Origin: Romanomermis culicivorax
Taxonomy: Eukaryota > Nematoda > Enoplea > Mermithida > Mermithidae
Length of the DNA stretch: 64,000 nt
Assembly (NCBI GenBank): GCA_963922205.1
Contig: CAWUHX010000265.1
Coordinates: 186,001 to 250,000 of the forward strand
Reading direction: 5' to 3'
Part shown: piece by piece, positions 1-12,230 of the stretch
How positions within the stretch are numbered: the first letter of the stretch is position 1
Layout: the number at the start of each line of letters is the position of its first letter
Notes under the pieces: generated by a model
What the model saw: the letters and a program-made list of their open reading frames with translations, nothing else
Told to the model about the DNA's origin: nothing
The model's database searches: none
Made by a program: the position numbers and the translations under genes

Positions 1-614
1 ACGGCTTAACTGCTTTCGAATAAAAAGATGCTTGCTCGCAATACAAAACGCTTGCAAAAAAACAAGGTGCGGGGGTCGAAAATTGAGAATTACAATAATA
101 ACAAAATCACGCTTTGCTTCTCTTTAAATATGACGTTTTTGGCCAATCCCTGGGGGTCGCAGGAGGTCATGCTTCTGTCCATCTTCTTCCCCCAATCGTC
201 GCTTCCTGCTTTACTTTTCATGCTTATTTAGTCACGCCTTTTAACACTTTTCTAGCCCGGTATGCTTTTCATGTCTTGCTTGTTTCCTACGGTGGGCTTA
301 GCCACACCTCTGTGCTTCTGTGCATGCTTCCTGTATCTGTTTCTCTGAATACACATGTTTTGTGGGGCGGTCCCTACCGTTGCACTTGAGACTACTGTCA
401 GGCGGGGCTTTTACTTATTTTACTGTGTGCAGGTGTTGTTTACGATTTTTACAGGGGATTACGGTAGCTGTAGAACGTTTGGTTTAGTGTAGGTTCTAGG
501 GGACCAGCTGCCATTTGTGCAAATTAGTTGGGGCATCTTTATTGGACTACCGGGGTGTGAACGGATCAAAATAAAGTACTTCACATAATTTTATAGGAAT
601 GTTTGGGTGTGAAT
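1..614 (-). repeat. 3' LTR of Gypsy copy A (incomplete)
   Basis: Reverse-complement copy of the LTR seen complete at 3013-3906 and 9808-10705. About 165 nt of its 3' end lie before position 1. Its 5' end (the first 125 nt or so) is missing: homology stops at about 614, where the env-like coding remnant begins. The abrupt junction indicates an internal deletion. Confidence 0.85.
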
Positions 615-1038
615 TTACGCTTAGGGAGTTATTTGTTGACCAAAATCCTGGTTGGGTTTTGTATAATTTTTGACCGTTGTGTTCTTTGTCTATAACAATT
701 GCCTTACAAACATGCGGGGTTAGATTTTGCATTTCGGTTTGGTCAAAGACAATACCTTCTGAGCCAAAAAATCCTGTATTAGTACAAATTTTCTGTCTGC
801 GGACACTGCATTTGTATGTATGCATCTGTTATGTGAGGCTTAGTGGAGGGGATATAGATTTTTTGGAATGTCTGTACCGGTTTGTCTACTGTGGAAGGGG
901 GCATGCATGATACAAGTTTTGGTATGCTGACCGAGTGACCGCTCAATGAAGTTCCACATATCTGAAATTGGGCACTACACGATGTGGGGATTATTATACA
1001 AAGAAATAAACAAAACATTGGCCAATAGAATTTTTTAG
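615..1038 (-). pseudogene. Env-like secreted/membrane protein remnant of copy A
   Basis: This reading begins with a basic residue pair and a strongly hydrophobic run (FYWPMFCLFLCIIIP) ending in a small-residue, signal-peptidase-like site. Cys-rich ectodomain-like sequence follows, with motifs such as QICGTSLSGHS and, after a frameshift near 800-825, KICTNTGFFGSEGI. The pattern looks like the start of an Env-like glycoprotein in animal Gypsy-type elements; the exact family was not identified. It is open in frame with the gag tail upstream because pol is absent, and it is cut off at about 614 where LTR sequence starts. It is clearly a fragment. The hydrophobic run and Cys spacing are observed; the Env assignment is inference. 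Confidence 0.45.
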
Positions 1039-2960
1039 TGGAGGCCGCGGGGCACTGTGTGTTTTCGTTCTGGCCGGTTTGGTGAGGCTGTTGGTGTTTT
1101 GCCTTGTGTTGAGGGGATGGCTGGTTTGTAATCTGAACAGTCTGTAAAACTTTAGAAGTTGAGTCATGGGATGGGGTTTGGATTTGCTTACTTGTGGGAG
1201 TCGGTAGTAGTGTCTGGCGGGGGCGGAATCTATGAGGTTCGGGGGTCAGGCTGTGGAGGAGGGACAAGAGATTATGGCCTGTTTTCGATGAAGTTTCGGA
1301 TGCGGTGGGCGACTTGGTGTCCTGTTTTCGGGGGATTTTGTAGTCTGCCGGGATGGTGGGCCACGATTTTTCGATTTTGGCGGTTTCAGGCGTGGGGGGT
1401 GGTGACGTGGCACACCAATCGGGTACATCCAGGTCGAGGATGTATTCCTCTTGACTACGGTCGTGAGTGGTGGGCATAATAGTTCCTAAAGTAGTCTGAG
1501 GGCCGTTAGTTATGGCAGGTAATGTTGAGTAGAATGCAGGGTCATCAATGTCCATTAGGGGTTGGGGTTGCCTGTACTCAATGCAATTTTGAAAATTACG
1601 ACTTTGTTGATTTGGACAGTACCTACTTGTATGACCTCTCTGCTTGCATAGAAAACATTGAAAATTTGAGTAGGGTTTTGAAAGGCAGTTATCAGATCTA
1701 TGTCCTGTTTGGGAACAGTGGATGCATCGGCTTTTACAATCAGGTGTACTGTGATTATTACGAAAACAAATTTCACATGATTTTCAGGTGCCTACTGATT
1801 TACAATTACGAGCTACGTGTCCCAGTTGTCCACACTGAAAGCATGTGGGTTGCCTAGGGGTAGTATCGTTCCTGTAAGCATTATTCCTGCTGTAAGTGTT
1901 GTTACTGAAATTGTTGTAGTTACTCTGTTGTGCGGGTTGAGGTTTTTGTTTGATCTGCAACTGTAAATCTTTTACTTGTTGTTCTAATTGATGCAAAAAG
2001 TCCTGTTGGTCTATATTTTTGGTTAGGGAAAAGATGGGTTCGGGTTTTAGGGGTATAAATGGAAGGGCGTTAGACTTTAACTCATTTATAACGATTTGCT
2101 GTTCAATGTAAGCTGCTTCGTTTGACATTTCTTTTAGGGTCACGAACCGTCTATACTTAATTGCTTCCCTGATTTCGTTTTGCATGCCTTCTACAAAAAG
2201 GGGTTTTATGATCATTTCTCGTGCGTCTGTGTTAAAGTTAGGGTAGGCGGGGGTTGCGAGGTGTTCTAGATCAAACAAGAATTCAGTTACTGTTTCTGAT
2301 CGCTTTTGTTTTCTCTTGCGTAAAAATTGTTGATGTAGCTCATTATCTGGGTTGTTTGGGAAAAAGGCCTGCAATGCGATTTTATACTGCTTGTATGTGT
2401 TGGGAGGGTTCTCAGAATTGGCTAAGCTTTTGAATTTTGCTAACATGGCTATTCCTAAATGAATCTCTAAACATGCCAACTTTAACTGTACGTCTGTATC
2501 TTTCATGCCTTGGAGTGCCATGAATTGTTCTAAACGTTTGTTCCATTCACCAAAATGTTGGGTCACGCCGCCTGTGAATACTGTAGGTTTCGTGTAAAAA
2601 TTATTTGCCATGTTATTACAAGTGTTTGCTGTTCTTAGATCATCTATTAGGGTAGGGTTTACTGTATTCTGGGTCAATTGTGTGCGTAGAGTACGAAAGT
2701 GTTCAGAAAATAAATCCTTTATCTGTTCTCTAACGATTTCTCCTAAATGATCTTACGTTTGGTGGGTCATTCTTGGTTTATGCTGGGATTTCTGCTTAAA
2801 TGCTTCAATTTTTGCTTCACGCTGTATTTGTACAAATGTATTGCTTAATGTTTCATTGGAGGGGATTTCCAGTTTGCTTTCTACGAATACTGTCTTACTG
2901 TAGGAAATAATTACTACTGTATTATCTAATGCTTCGGGATGCCCCGATAAGAGTACACCT
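1039..2960 (-). pseudogene. gag: Gag polyprotein of Gypsy copy A with four Cys-rich knuckles
   Basis: Structural Gag of an LTR retrotransposon: it packages element RNA in cytoplasmic particles. From the N-terminus there is a capsid-like helical region (residue stretch near 2677-2000, with a QFMALQGMKD motif), a Gln-rich linker, a classical CCHC knuckle (CFQCGQLGHVARNC, near 1850-1810), then three more Cys/His clusters (CEICF..., CIHCSQTGHRSDNC, CFLCKQRGHTSRYC) around 1790-1640. The frame reaches back to about 2960 through one TAA near 2755, and one TGA (about 1784) separates knuckle 1 from knuckle 2. Copy B at 5390-6858 has the same four-cluster layout. A Pro/Thr-rich tail (1555-1040) runs straight into env-like sequence. 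Protease, RT and integrase are all absent, so this copy is non-autonomous. Confidence 0.8.
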
Positions 2961-3012
2961 AATTGGGGCAGGGAGTTCCAGTGGTTAACCGTATGGTACG
3001 GTCACCAAAATA
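2961..3012 (-). promoter_or_regulatory. Leader and primer-binding-site candidate of copy A
   Basis: Just inside the 5' LTR on the minus strand the sequence reads TATTTTGGTGACCGTACC. TGGTGAC is a plausible tRNA 3'-end complement. The outer element at 15963 has a similar TGGTGAC next to its LTR, supporting a shared primer type. The tRNA was not identified. Confidence 0.45.
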
Positions 3013-3906
3013 TGTAAGGACCAGAATTGTGAAGCACTTTACTTTATCCAATTGGACGTTATGGTGGACAAAAAAGGGCGCGGGGCATGTAATAGGGGGC
3101 GATACCGGTAATAATAATCGAGGGCTGCTTTGAGACGTTGACACAACAAACAGGGGGGGGGGGACGCGGCGAGTACAACAACTGCTTAACTGCTTCTGAA
3201 TGAAAAGATGCTTGCTTGCAATACAAAACGCTTGCGAATAAACAGGGCGTGGGGATCCAAAAATGGAGAATTACAATAATAATAAAAATCACGCTTTGCT
3301 TCTCTTTAAATATGACGTTTTTGATCACTCCCTGGGCGCCGGGGGAGGTCGTGCTTCTGTCCATCTTCTTCCGCCAATCGTCGTTTCCTGCTTTACTATT
3401 CATGCTTATTTAGTCACGCCCTTTAAGGCTTTCCTAGTACGGCATGCTTTTCGTGTCTTGCTTGCTTCCTACAGTGGGCTTAGCCACACCTCTCTGCTTC
3501 TGTTCATGCTTCCTGTATATGTTTCTCTAAATACACATGTTTTGTGGCGTCGTCGCTACTGTTGCACTTGAGACTACTGTCTGGCGGGGCTTTTACTTAT
3601 TTTACTGTGTGCAGGTGTTGTTTACGATTTTTACGGGGGATTAAGGTAGCTGTGGAATGTGTAGTCTAGTGTAGGCTCTAGGGGACCAGCTGCCCTTCGT
3701 GCAAATTAATTGGGGCATCTCAATTGGGCTACTGGGGTGTGAACGGATCAAAATAAAGTACTCCACCTAATTTTATAGGAATGTTTGGGTGTGAATCCCA
3801 GACACCCCTGAGACGATAAAATAGGAAAATGAAATAATATTTAATAGATGTCTATCACATACAGTATGCTATTTATTTACAGTACTGCGTTAGCAGGTAC
3901 GTTACA
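3013..3906 (-). repeat. 5' LTR of Gypsy copy A (complete)
   Basis: 894-bp LTR bounded by TGTAACGTACC and TCCTTACA on the minus strand, giving the TGTAA...TTACA inverted ends. It contains a TTTAAAGAG TATA-like block and an AT-rich start shared with the LTRs at 9808-10705 and 10802-12230. Confidence 0.88.
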
Positions 3907-4073
3907 GTTAGATAAGGGAGACAATATTTTCAAATAGAATTTCATTTATATCTGTTCTGTTATGACTGTAGAGCATCACGAGAGCTTTCGATTGATGTAT
4001 TTTTATCAAAACTGTACAGACAGTTATTGAGAAAATTCCTATGAAATAACATTATATGTATTCCATCAGATGA
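3907..4073. other. Short unassigned spacer
   Basis: AT-rich sequence between the 5' LTR of copy A and the diverged LTR of copy B. No coding sequence or repeat recognised; it may be the decayed distal part of the copy B LTR. Confidence 0.3.
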
Positions 4074-4664
4074 TGTCAAACACATGAATGGTCGCATATA
4101 GCACAGAGTGGGAACGCTGTGCATGGGAGGTCCACTTGGGTCTTGCTTTCCTAACCAATTGTTGCTTCACTCTACCTGCTTCCATTTACTGTATGCTTCT
4201 ATAGCTACACCTTCATGCTTTAATTCATCCTTAACTTCCGCGCCTATATGCTTTAATCTACCGTATCCTTAGCCACACCTACATGTTTTTAGTTTTTTGT
4301 TTGTTTCACTGTTTTCCATGTGTTCCACCTGAGTCTTGTGTCTGGGTTGGGGTTGTTGCATTTTCTACATGGGCAGGTGTTTTTACGCCTCTGGGGGGAT
4401 ACTGTATTTCTTAGGAATGTGTATCCATAGGGACTCGAGTAGGTTATTGGACCAGGTGCGGATGTGAGGAATTATTATGCATGCATTCTTAATTGGGTTA
4501 CTAATGGATTTTGGATACAAGAATGTTCAAAACAAAATACTTCGGAAAATGTACAGGCCATCAATGAGACGAAAAAACCAGACATAGTGGAGAAATATAT
4601 ATATCATGACTAAAATTATATACAGTAATCCATTTTACTCTAGCATAGTATCACCTATCTTACA
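4074..4664 (-). repeat. 3' LTR of Gypsy copy B (diverged)
   Basis: On the minus strand a purine tract (GGAAGGAAGGGGA) is followed at 4664 by TGTAAGATAGG, the expected PPT/LTR junction. Blocks such as the tagccacacct and gcaggtgttttta segments align with the copy A and C LTRs in the same order, though strongly diverged. The distal end is uncertain. Confidence 0.6.
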
Positions 4665-4708
4665 TCCCCTTCCTTCCAAAATTGAAAGTCCTCCTTCAAT
4701 GGGGGATT

Positions 4709-5389
4709 CTATGAAGGGAGGTTTGTTGGGTCAGACGTTATGTGGTGGTGGAGCGGATTAGTCTTACTTGAGCTTGCAGCTGCGAGTTGATCAATTTGTG
4801 CTGGGTTGAAGATGGACGAATAGTGGAGATTGTGATTTCTTCTGGATGAGTGACCCCCCAGTTGTACATGAAGGGGAATTTCTTTGACTGATAGTATCAG
4901 CTGTCTCAAGTTGCTCAACTTTTTGTTTGATGCTTTGTTTTGCTTTTGGTGGTTTCTGAATAAAAGGTCTGTGGCTGTGTTTACAATTATTTGTTTCAAT
5001 GATGTGGGAGACAAGTGTACTGACATTCACATCCGTTTTCCATTCAGTGTAAAGGGTGGGGTATTTGGATAAGAAATTTATTAGCTCAGCTTTTTCCATT
5101 TCATTCAGGTCACTCTTGGTATGGTCAAATCTACTTTGCCTTTTACCCATGTGAATGTATTGAGCTGTTTCTGTTTGTCTTGTGTGGGGAAGTGAGATTG
5201 GGAGGGTGAATTTATCTCTGGAAAGAGACAAGAAACAGGGTGGATGCATGTGTCAGGATAGGGGATTTGGGGCTTGCTGATGATGTTTGAGACAGAACTG
5301 CAATTACCACTATTTTTACTTTGGGAAATTCTAGCTGCAAAATGGACTTTACGATTTTTTCGTGCTTTGGGGGTATGAAGAAGAGTTTT
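4709..5389 (-). pseudogene. pol: Pol remnant of copy B (start of RT only)
   Basis: The minus strand encodes a stretch matching the N-terminal part of RT in copy C at 7040-7320: DLNEMEKAELINFLSKYP corresponds to DLTETEKTQLLRALSKYP in C, and LVSHIIETNN to LVSHTIDTNG. The reading then breaks, just before the VPKKDG segment, and jumps almost directly to the polypurine tract. The polymerase palm, RNase H and integrase are therefore deleted. Frameshifts occur near 5230 and 4800. Nothing here can be functional. Confidence 0.7.
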
Positions 5390-6858
5390 TCACCAGCATA
5401 ATGTGTAGGGGTCTGTAGTGAGGCCATGCAACACTGAAAACATCGGGCGTTCCTTTTTTTTATGCTGGTTCAGATTTAGACATCTCACTTCCAGGATGTT
5501 TACGTTTCTGTGGAATTTCATTGTTTTCTGGTGGGGGGGTATTGATTTCAACATGTCACTGCTTTTTGGTGATGCAATTTTTGAAGTGCTGCCCTTATCA
5601 GGAACAGGTAGGTCAAGGATGTACTGGCCGTCAAAATGCTTACGACTGTTGGGCAAAATTGTATCTAAAATGTTGAGATCCACGTTGGACAGTGGGCAAT
5701 GTGGGGTACAGGGCTGGGTCATCTATGTTCATTTGTAGTGGTGGTAGTCTCCCTTCAGTGCAATTTCAGACGTTATGGGTCATTAGGTTGGGGCAATATC
5801 TACTGGTATGACCTTTCTGCTTACAAAGAAAACATTCTATGTCAGAGTAGCTTTTGGATATGCAATGGTTGGATGGGTGACCTGTCTGATAACAGGGAAT
5901 GCATCTGCTTTTACAGTCTCGAGTGATACGAAAGCAAATTTCGCATGATTTCTGAGTACCTTGTGAATTACAATTTCTGGCTAAATGGTCAACTTGCCCA
6001 CATTGGAAACATATGATTTGTCTAAAATTACTATTATGATGCTGGGGTTGAGTTTGAGAATTTTGCATTATTTGCAATTACAACTCCGTGACTTGATGTT
6101 CTAACTTATGTAGGATTTCCTGTTCAGTGTGGTTGCCTAATGAAAAAATGGGTTTGGGTTTGGGGGACATGAAGGGTATGTGGTTAGATTTCAATCCATT
6201 TCTGAAAATTTGTTGTTTGACATAAGCTGCCTCGTCACACATTCTGGTTACATTTGTGAAATGTCTGTACTTTATTGCATCCCTAATTTCGTTTTGCAGG
6301 CCCTCCATGAAAAGAGGTTTGACTATCATTTCAAATGTGTCTGAATTGAAATTGGGGTAAGCAAGGGTTGCTAGATGTTCGAGGTCTAACAAAAATTTGG
6401 TTACAGTTTCCAATCTTTTTTTGCTTCTATTCCTGCAAAAAATGTTGGTGTAATTCAGTGTCTCTATGGTCGGAGAAACATGCTTGTAATGCAGTTTTAT
6501 ACTGTTTGTACATTTGGGGTGAATTTTCATATTTTTTTAAACTCTTAAATTTTGCTAATGCTGCACCACCCAAGTGAATTTCAAAATATGCTAATTTTAG
6601 TTGTCCCTCAGTATCTTTCATGCCTTGTAGTACCATAAACTGCTCTAGTCCTTTGCTCCATTCGCCAAAATGTTGGGTTACTCCACCAATAAATACTGTA
6701 GGTTTTGCCTAAAAATTGTTTGCGATATACTTACGTATCTTGGCTGTTCTTGAATCGTAGATCAGGTTGGGATTCACTGTGTTTTGGCTCAATTGTGTGC
6801 ATAGAGTTGGAAAATGTTCAGCGAAAAGTTCATTGATTTGCTCTCTTACAATTTCTCT
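5390..6858 (-). pseudogene. gag: Gag of Gypsy copy B, frameshifted
   Basis: Diverged homologue of the copy A Gag, split over at least three frames (about 6858-6430, 6530-6078, 6077-5390). Capsid motifs such as QGMKDTEGQLKLAYFEIHLG and FLLDLEHLATLAYPNFNSD match A. The knuckle region has CFQCGQVDHLARNC, CEICFRITRDCKSRC, CIPCYQTGHPSNHC and CFLCKQKGHTSRYC, so the four-cluster design is ancestral to both. The N-terminus stops at about 6858, where plus-strand pol of copy C begins, leaving no leader or 5' LTR. Confidence 0.78.
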
Positions 6859-9776
6859 GAAAACCAAAACAGTCGCATATGCATATCAGTCCTAAACACA
6901 CAAGACACAGCCCAAACTCTTTACCCTGGAGCATGCATCGGAACCATCTCATATTACATCCCAAAACAAGATGCTTCCGCTAAAATAACCCCCTTGACGC
7001 AAAACCAGCCAAACCATTTTGATACATTCACATGGTGAAAAGAAAACGTTAATTTAACCTCCAGTGACCTCACAGAAACAGAAAAAACTCAACTTCTACG
7101 CGCCCTATCCAAATACCCTGCGTTATATGCTAAATCCAAAATGGACGTAGGTAGAACCACTCTTGTTTCACATACAATTGACACCAATGGCTCCCAACCC
7201 GTATGCAGACACCTCTTTCATACCTCCCCAAAGGAAAAGCAAATCATACAAGCAGAAGTTGAGCAACTCGCAGCAGCAGGTGTCATAAGCCAGAGCGATT
7301 CTCCATGGTGCACCAACACAGTTTTAGTCCCCAAAAAAGATGGAGGCCATTGCTTATGCATTGATTTTAGACGCCTCAATAAAGTCACCAAAAAAGATAC
7401 CTATCCCCTGCCCCGCATAAACAAAATTCTAGACATCCTGAGTGGAATGAAATATTTTACGTCCCTTGACCAATCCAATGCCTATTATTCCATTCCCATT
7501 GCCCAAGCAGACAGAGAAAAAACTGCATTCAATTGCTCAGCCAGACAATATCAGTTCAACTACCTCCCCTTCGGTCTCACCAACGCCCCAGCCACATTCC
7601 AAAGGCTAATGGATGTTATCCTCTCGGGATTGCAATGGAACACATGCCTTGTATACCTCGACCATGATTTAGTTCTCGCAGACTCCCATGCCCAAATGCT
7701 AGAATGTTTAGACACTATTCTTGCCCATTTCTCCCAAGCAGGCCTTAAACTAAACATACAAAAATGCAAATTCTGCCAGCCCCAAGTCCAATACTTAGGC
7801 CACGTCATTTCTCAGCAAGGCATTTCACCAGACCCTAATAAGGTACAGTCCATTTATGACATACCCACGCCCAAAACCTCCAAAGAAGTTAAGTCATTCC
7901 TTGGCCTACCCTTTTATTATCGTAGATTCATCCCAAATTGTAACCCAAATATCCAGCCCCCTCACAGCCCTACTCAAAAAGAATTCAGAATTTTCCTGGG
8001 CGCCTGAACAGCAAAACGCATTCACTAAGCTAAAAGAATTACTCATTCATGCCCCAATACTGCAGCATCCCGATTTCACAAAACCGTTTATTCTGCAAAC
8101 TGACGCCTCAAAACTTGGAATTGGCGCCATTCTCAGCCAGATAGACAGTAAAGGTCAGGATCGCCCCATCGCTTTTGGGAGCCGCACATTGAAACCCGCA
8201 GAACGCAACTATCCGATCACTGAATTGGAAACCCTTGCAGTAGTTGAGTTTGTCAAGTATTTCTGCCCCTATCCTTTCCAGCAACATGTTATTGTACATA
8301 CTGACCATACTGCAGTTCAAGCAGTCTTACAGAAAGAAAACCCGTCCCCTCGCATTGCCCGTTGGGGATTAGCCCTCTCCGGTATTCAGTTAGACATTCG
8401 ACCTAAGAAAGGCACTGCTAACCGCAATGCAGATCCTATTTCTTGTCTCCCCTCACAGACAGCGAAGCAATCTTTTGATATTGAGCAACTCAAAACCCGC
8501 CCTGAAATATCCACCATCAATTCTGTTCTTGAGGCCGAAGCAACTGAACAAGAAGAGCAACAGAAAAATTTTGCTGAACTTCAATGCACTGACCCAACTG
8601 TCAAAAGTATTCTAGCAAAAATCGCCAAAAAACACCCCCTTACTATGATCAAATTCGCAGTACATCAAAACATCCTCTTTCGTATAGTCAACAAACAGGC
8701 AAAACTATACATCCCCAAGTCACAAGTCCAGCATCTCATCGCCTCACATCATGACAGCAAATTCACAGGTCATTTCGCTGCCAGGAAAACTTTACACTTG
8801 CTCAGGCAAAAATATTTCTGGCCCCAAATGAGCCGTGATATCAAACGTTACTGCAAAACTTGCCACCCGTGCCAGACACAGAAAGTCCTCCGGCATAAAA
8901 TACATGCGAATTTGGTACCAATTCAGCCGACTAGGCCATTTGATAGAGTCAGTGTTGATTGCATGGGACCATTACCCCTCACTCAAGACAGCAACCGATA
9001 TATTGTCATTTTCATCGATTATTTCACCAAGTACGTAGAGGAATTCCCGACCCCTGATATCACTGCTGCCACTATTCGTAACCAAAATTGTTTGCCCTTA
9101 TGGGTCCCCAAAGATCATCCATTGTGATCGTGGCTCCAATTTTGTATCCGATCTCTTTTCACGGATCACAAGTTTATGCAATACTCAAAAAATTCATACC
9201 ACCCCATACCATCCCATTGCTAATGGGGAAGTCGAGCATTGCAACCAGACCCTAGCCATTCGTATCCGCATGTACATCAATTCAAATCACACTGATTGGG
9301 ATACTTATTTACCCTATGCCGTTTTTTCGATCAACATTCATAAGAATGATAGCCCCCCGTATCTCCCATTCAAAATACTCCATGGTAGACAGGCTAATCT
9401 GCCATCAGACGCAGCCTTAAATTTTTTCCCCACATCCTACATGGTTGATTTAGGCGATTCTGCCCTTCGTGTAAAATCACATTTTACAGCAGCACTCTCA
9501 ACCATGCAGAAAAGTGTACAAAAAGCCCAAGCCCACTATGCCCTCCAGTATAACAAGCACGCTCAAAACATCCATTACAAGACAGGTGATCTCATTCTCT
9601 ACAAAAATCATTCGTGTAAACAAGGGCTGACTCCCAAATTCCTCCCTCGCCAAAACGGGCCCTATACAGTTACAAATTTCATGTACCCCAATGTTACACT
9701 CAAACACCCCCATAAGAATATCACATTTACGGTACATGTAAACGAGCCAACCCCTTTCTACCCTCGAAACCCTTGA
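6859..9776 (+). pseudogene. pol: Ty3/Gypsy Pol (RT-RNase H-integrase) of copy C
   Basis: Reverse transcriptase, RNase H and integrase that would copy the RNA and insert the cDNA. RT (about 7040-7980) has CTNTVLVPKKDGG, the FRRLNKV block, TSLDQSNAYYS (motif A Asp) and YLPFGLTNAPATFQRLMD. The catalytic YLDD reads YLDH, so a key Asp is lost. A frameshift near 7935 leads to RNase H with QTDAS, TELETLAVVE and HTDHTAV. Integrase has the zinc finger (HH at 8750-8775, CKTCHPC), SVDCMG for the first Asp, CDRGSNF after a second frameshift near 9100, and NGEVEH for the Glu. A chromodomain was not seen. The protein ends at 9776, 31 nt before the LTR, with the purine tract GGAAGGAGGAAAA between. Protease is missing at the broken 5' end. 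Confidence 0.9.
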
Positions 9777-9807
9777 ACGAGGACGTTCAACTCCGGAAGG
9801 AGGAAAA

Positions 9808-10705
9808 TGTAACATACCTGCTAAAGCAGTACTGTAAATATATAGCATACTGTATGTGATAGACATTTATTAAATATTATTTCATTTTTGTATTTTATCG
9901 TCTCAAGGGTGTCTGGGATTCACACCCAAACATTCCTATAAAATTACGTGAAGTACTTTATTTTGATCCGTTCACACCCCGGTAGTCCAATACAGATGCC
10001 CCAACTAATTTGCACAAATGGCAGCTGGTCCCCTAGAACCTACACTAAACCAAACGTTCTACAGCTAGCGTAATCCCCTGTAAAAATCGTAAACAACACC
10101 TGCACACAGTAAAATAAGTAAAAGCCCCGCCTGACAGTAGTCTCAAGTGCAATGGTAGGGACCGCCCCACAAAACATGTGTATTCAGAGAAACAGATACA
10201 GGAAGCATGCACAGAAGCACAGAGGTGTGGCTAAGCCCACCGTAGGAAATTAGCAAGACATGAAAAGCATACCGGGCTAGAAAAGTGTTAAAAGGCGTGA
10301 CTAAATAAGCATGAAAAGTAAAGCAGGAAGCGACGATTGGCGGAAGAAGATGGACAGAAGCATGACCTCCTGCGACCCCCAGGGATTGGCCAAAAACGTC
10401 ATATTTAAAGAGAAGCAAAGCGTGATTTTGTTATTATTGTAATTCTCAATTTTCGACCCCCATGCCCCGTTTATTTGCAAGCGTTTTGTATTGTGAGCGG
10501 GCATCTTTTTATTCGGAAGCAGTTAAGCGGTTCTTGTACTCGCCGTGTTTCCTGTTCATCGTTGTCGATGTCTCAAAGCAGCCGTCGATTATTATTATCC
10601 ATGTATCGCCCGCATTCCTGTTCCCCCCGCTCCGTTATAGCCGTTTTGTTCGCTGTAACGTCTAATTGGTTAAAGTAAAGTGCTTCACAAAATCTGGTCG
10701 TTACA
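9808..10705 (+). repeat. LTR of copy C (first)
   Basis: 898-bp LTR from TGTAACATACC to GGTCGTTACA, preceded directly by the polypurine tract. Contains CATATTTAAAGAG (TATA-like, near 10400). Nearly the same length as the LTR at 3013-3906. Confidence 0.92.
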
Positions 10706-10801
10706 TATTATGGTGATCACATTTACGGTACATGTAAACGAGACATCCTTTCTACCCTCGAAACCCTTGAACGAGGACGTTCAACTCCGGAAGGAGGGAA
10801 A
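10706..10801 (+). repeat. 96-bp internal remnant between two LTRs
   Basis: It starts TATTATGGTGA, which resembles the post-LTR primer-site start of copy A. It then becomes a copy of 9719-9807, the Pol C-terminus plus polypurine tract. Essentially the whole internal region has been deleted, leaving LTR-stub-LTR. Confidence 0.8.
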
Positions 10802-12230
10802 TGTATTGTACCTGCTAAAGCAGTACTGTAAACAGTGTTTTTTTTTGCAGTCGGCAAATGAAAATTTCTAGCGGCAAATGTACTTTGAGTCATCATTTGT
10901 ACATGTACAAACAAGAAGAATCCAAAATTTTGCCGAAATTTGTAACAAAAATTGAGATTTCCGCTTGTCTCAGTGGAACTGTGCTGCATGTTGTGAACCG
11001 CGCCTTATTACTGTGGTATAAATTTTATGATTTTCCAAATATTGAAAATTTTGGAATTTTTTGGATGGAAATAATAAATTGAGTCTTAATTGATCTTCCT
11101 CTACTTGAATGATTTTTCGACGTGCGGCCCTGCCCAGTGTTGAATAAATTTTGTTGTTGCTGAGTATTTTTTTGATTTTATTTAGAGTGGTCTCACTTCT
11201 TCTAAAATCATAATATATTTGATTCGATATCTGTACCAATAAGTACCCAAACAAAATCGCTTAAAAAACTAATATTTTCATTGTACAAATATGTACAAAT
11301 GAAAATTGCCTACTTGTTTGTACATGTGCAAATTGGTCATGTACAAAAAAAAACACTGACTGTAAATATATAGCATACTGTATGTGATAGACATTTATTA
11401 AATATTATTTCATTTTCGTATTTTATCGTCTCAAGGGTGTCTGGGATTCACACCCAAACATTCCTATAAAATTATGTGAAGTACTTTATTTTGATCTGTT
11501 CACACCCTGGTAGTCCAATTAAGATGCCACAATTAATTTGCACAAACGGCAGCTGGTCCCCTAGAACCTACACTAAACCACACATTCTACAGCTACCATA
11601 ATCCCCTGTAAAAATCGTAAACAACACCTGCACACAGTAAAATAAGTAAAAGCCCCGCCAGACAGTAGTCTCAAGTGCAACGGTAGCGACGGCCCCACAA
11701 AACATGTGTATTCAGAGAAACAGATACAGGAAGCATGCACAGAAGCACAGAGGTGTGGCTAAGCCCACCCTAGGAAACAAGCAAGACACGAAAAGCATAC
11801 CGGGCTAGAAAAGCGTTAAAAGGCGTGACTAAATAAGCATGAAAAGTAAAGCAGGAAGCGACCATTGGCGGAAGAAGATGGACAGAAGCGCGACCTCCCG
11901 TGACGCCCAGGGAGTGGCCAAAAACGTCGTATTTAAAGAGAAGCAAAGCGTGATTTTGTTATTATTGTAATTCTCAATTTTCGACCCCTGCGCCCCGTTT
12001 ATTTGCAAGTGTTTTGTATTGCGAGCGAGCATCTTTTTATTCGGAAGCAGTTAAGTTGTTGTACTCGCGGCATTTCCCGTTTATCGTTGTCGATGTCTCA
12101 AAGCAGCCGTCGATTATTATTATCCATGTATCGCCTGCATTCCTGTTCCCCCCGCTCTGTTATAGTCGTTTTGTTCGCTGTAACGTCCAATTGGTTAAAG
12201 TAAAGTGCTTCACAAAATCTGGTTGTTACA
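10802..12230 (+). repeat. LTR of copy C (second), split by a hAT MITE
   Basis: Begins TGTATTGTACCTGC and ends GGTTGTTACA. The LTR sequence is interrupted at 10833-11358; without that insert it is about 895 bp, like the other LTRs. Confidence 0.9.
10833..11358. mobile_element. hAT-type MITE inside an LTR
   Basis: 526-bp non-coding insert with terminal inverted repeats CAGTGTTTTTTTTTG at both ends and an exact 8-bp target duplication ACTGTAAA (10825-10832 and 11359-11366). The 8-bp duplication and CAGTG ends are characteristic of the hAT superfamily. The empty site is visible in the sister LTR at about 9830. Confidence 0.9.

Noticed and set aside
10143-10504. Readings inside the Gypsy LTRs that recur at 114-389, 3263-3571 and 11829-12032
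   Set aside because: They recur only because the LTR is repeated. They lie on the strand opposite to the element and have no protein-like conservation beyond the DNA.
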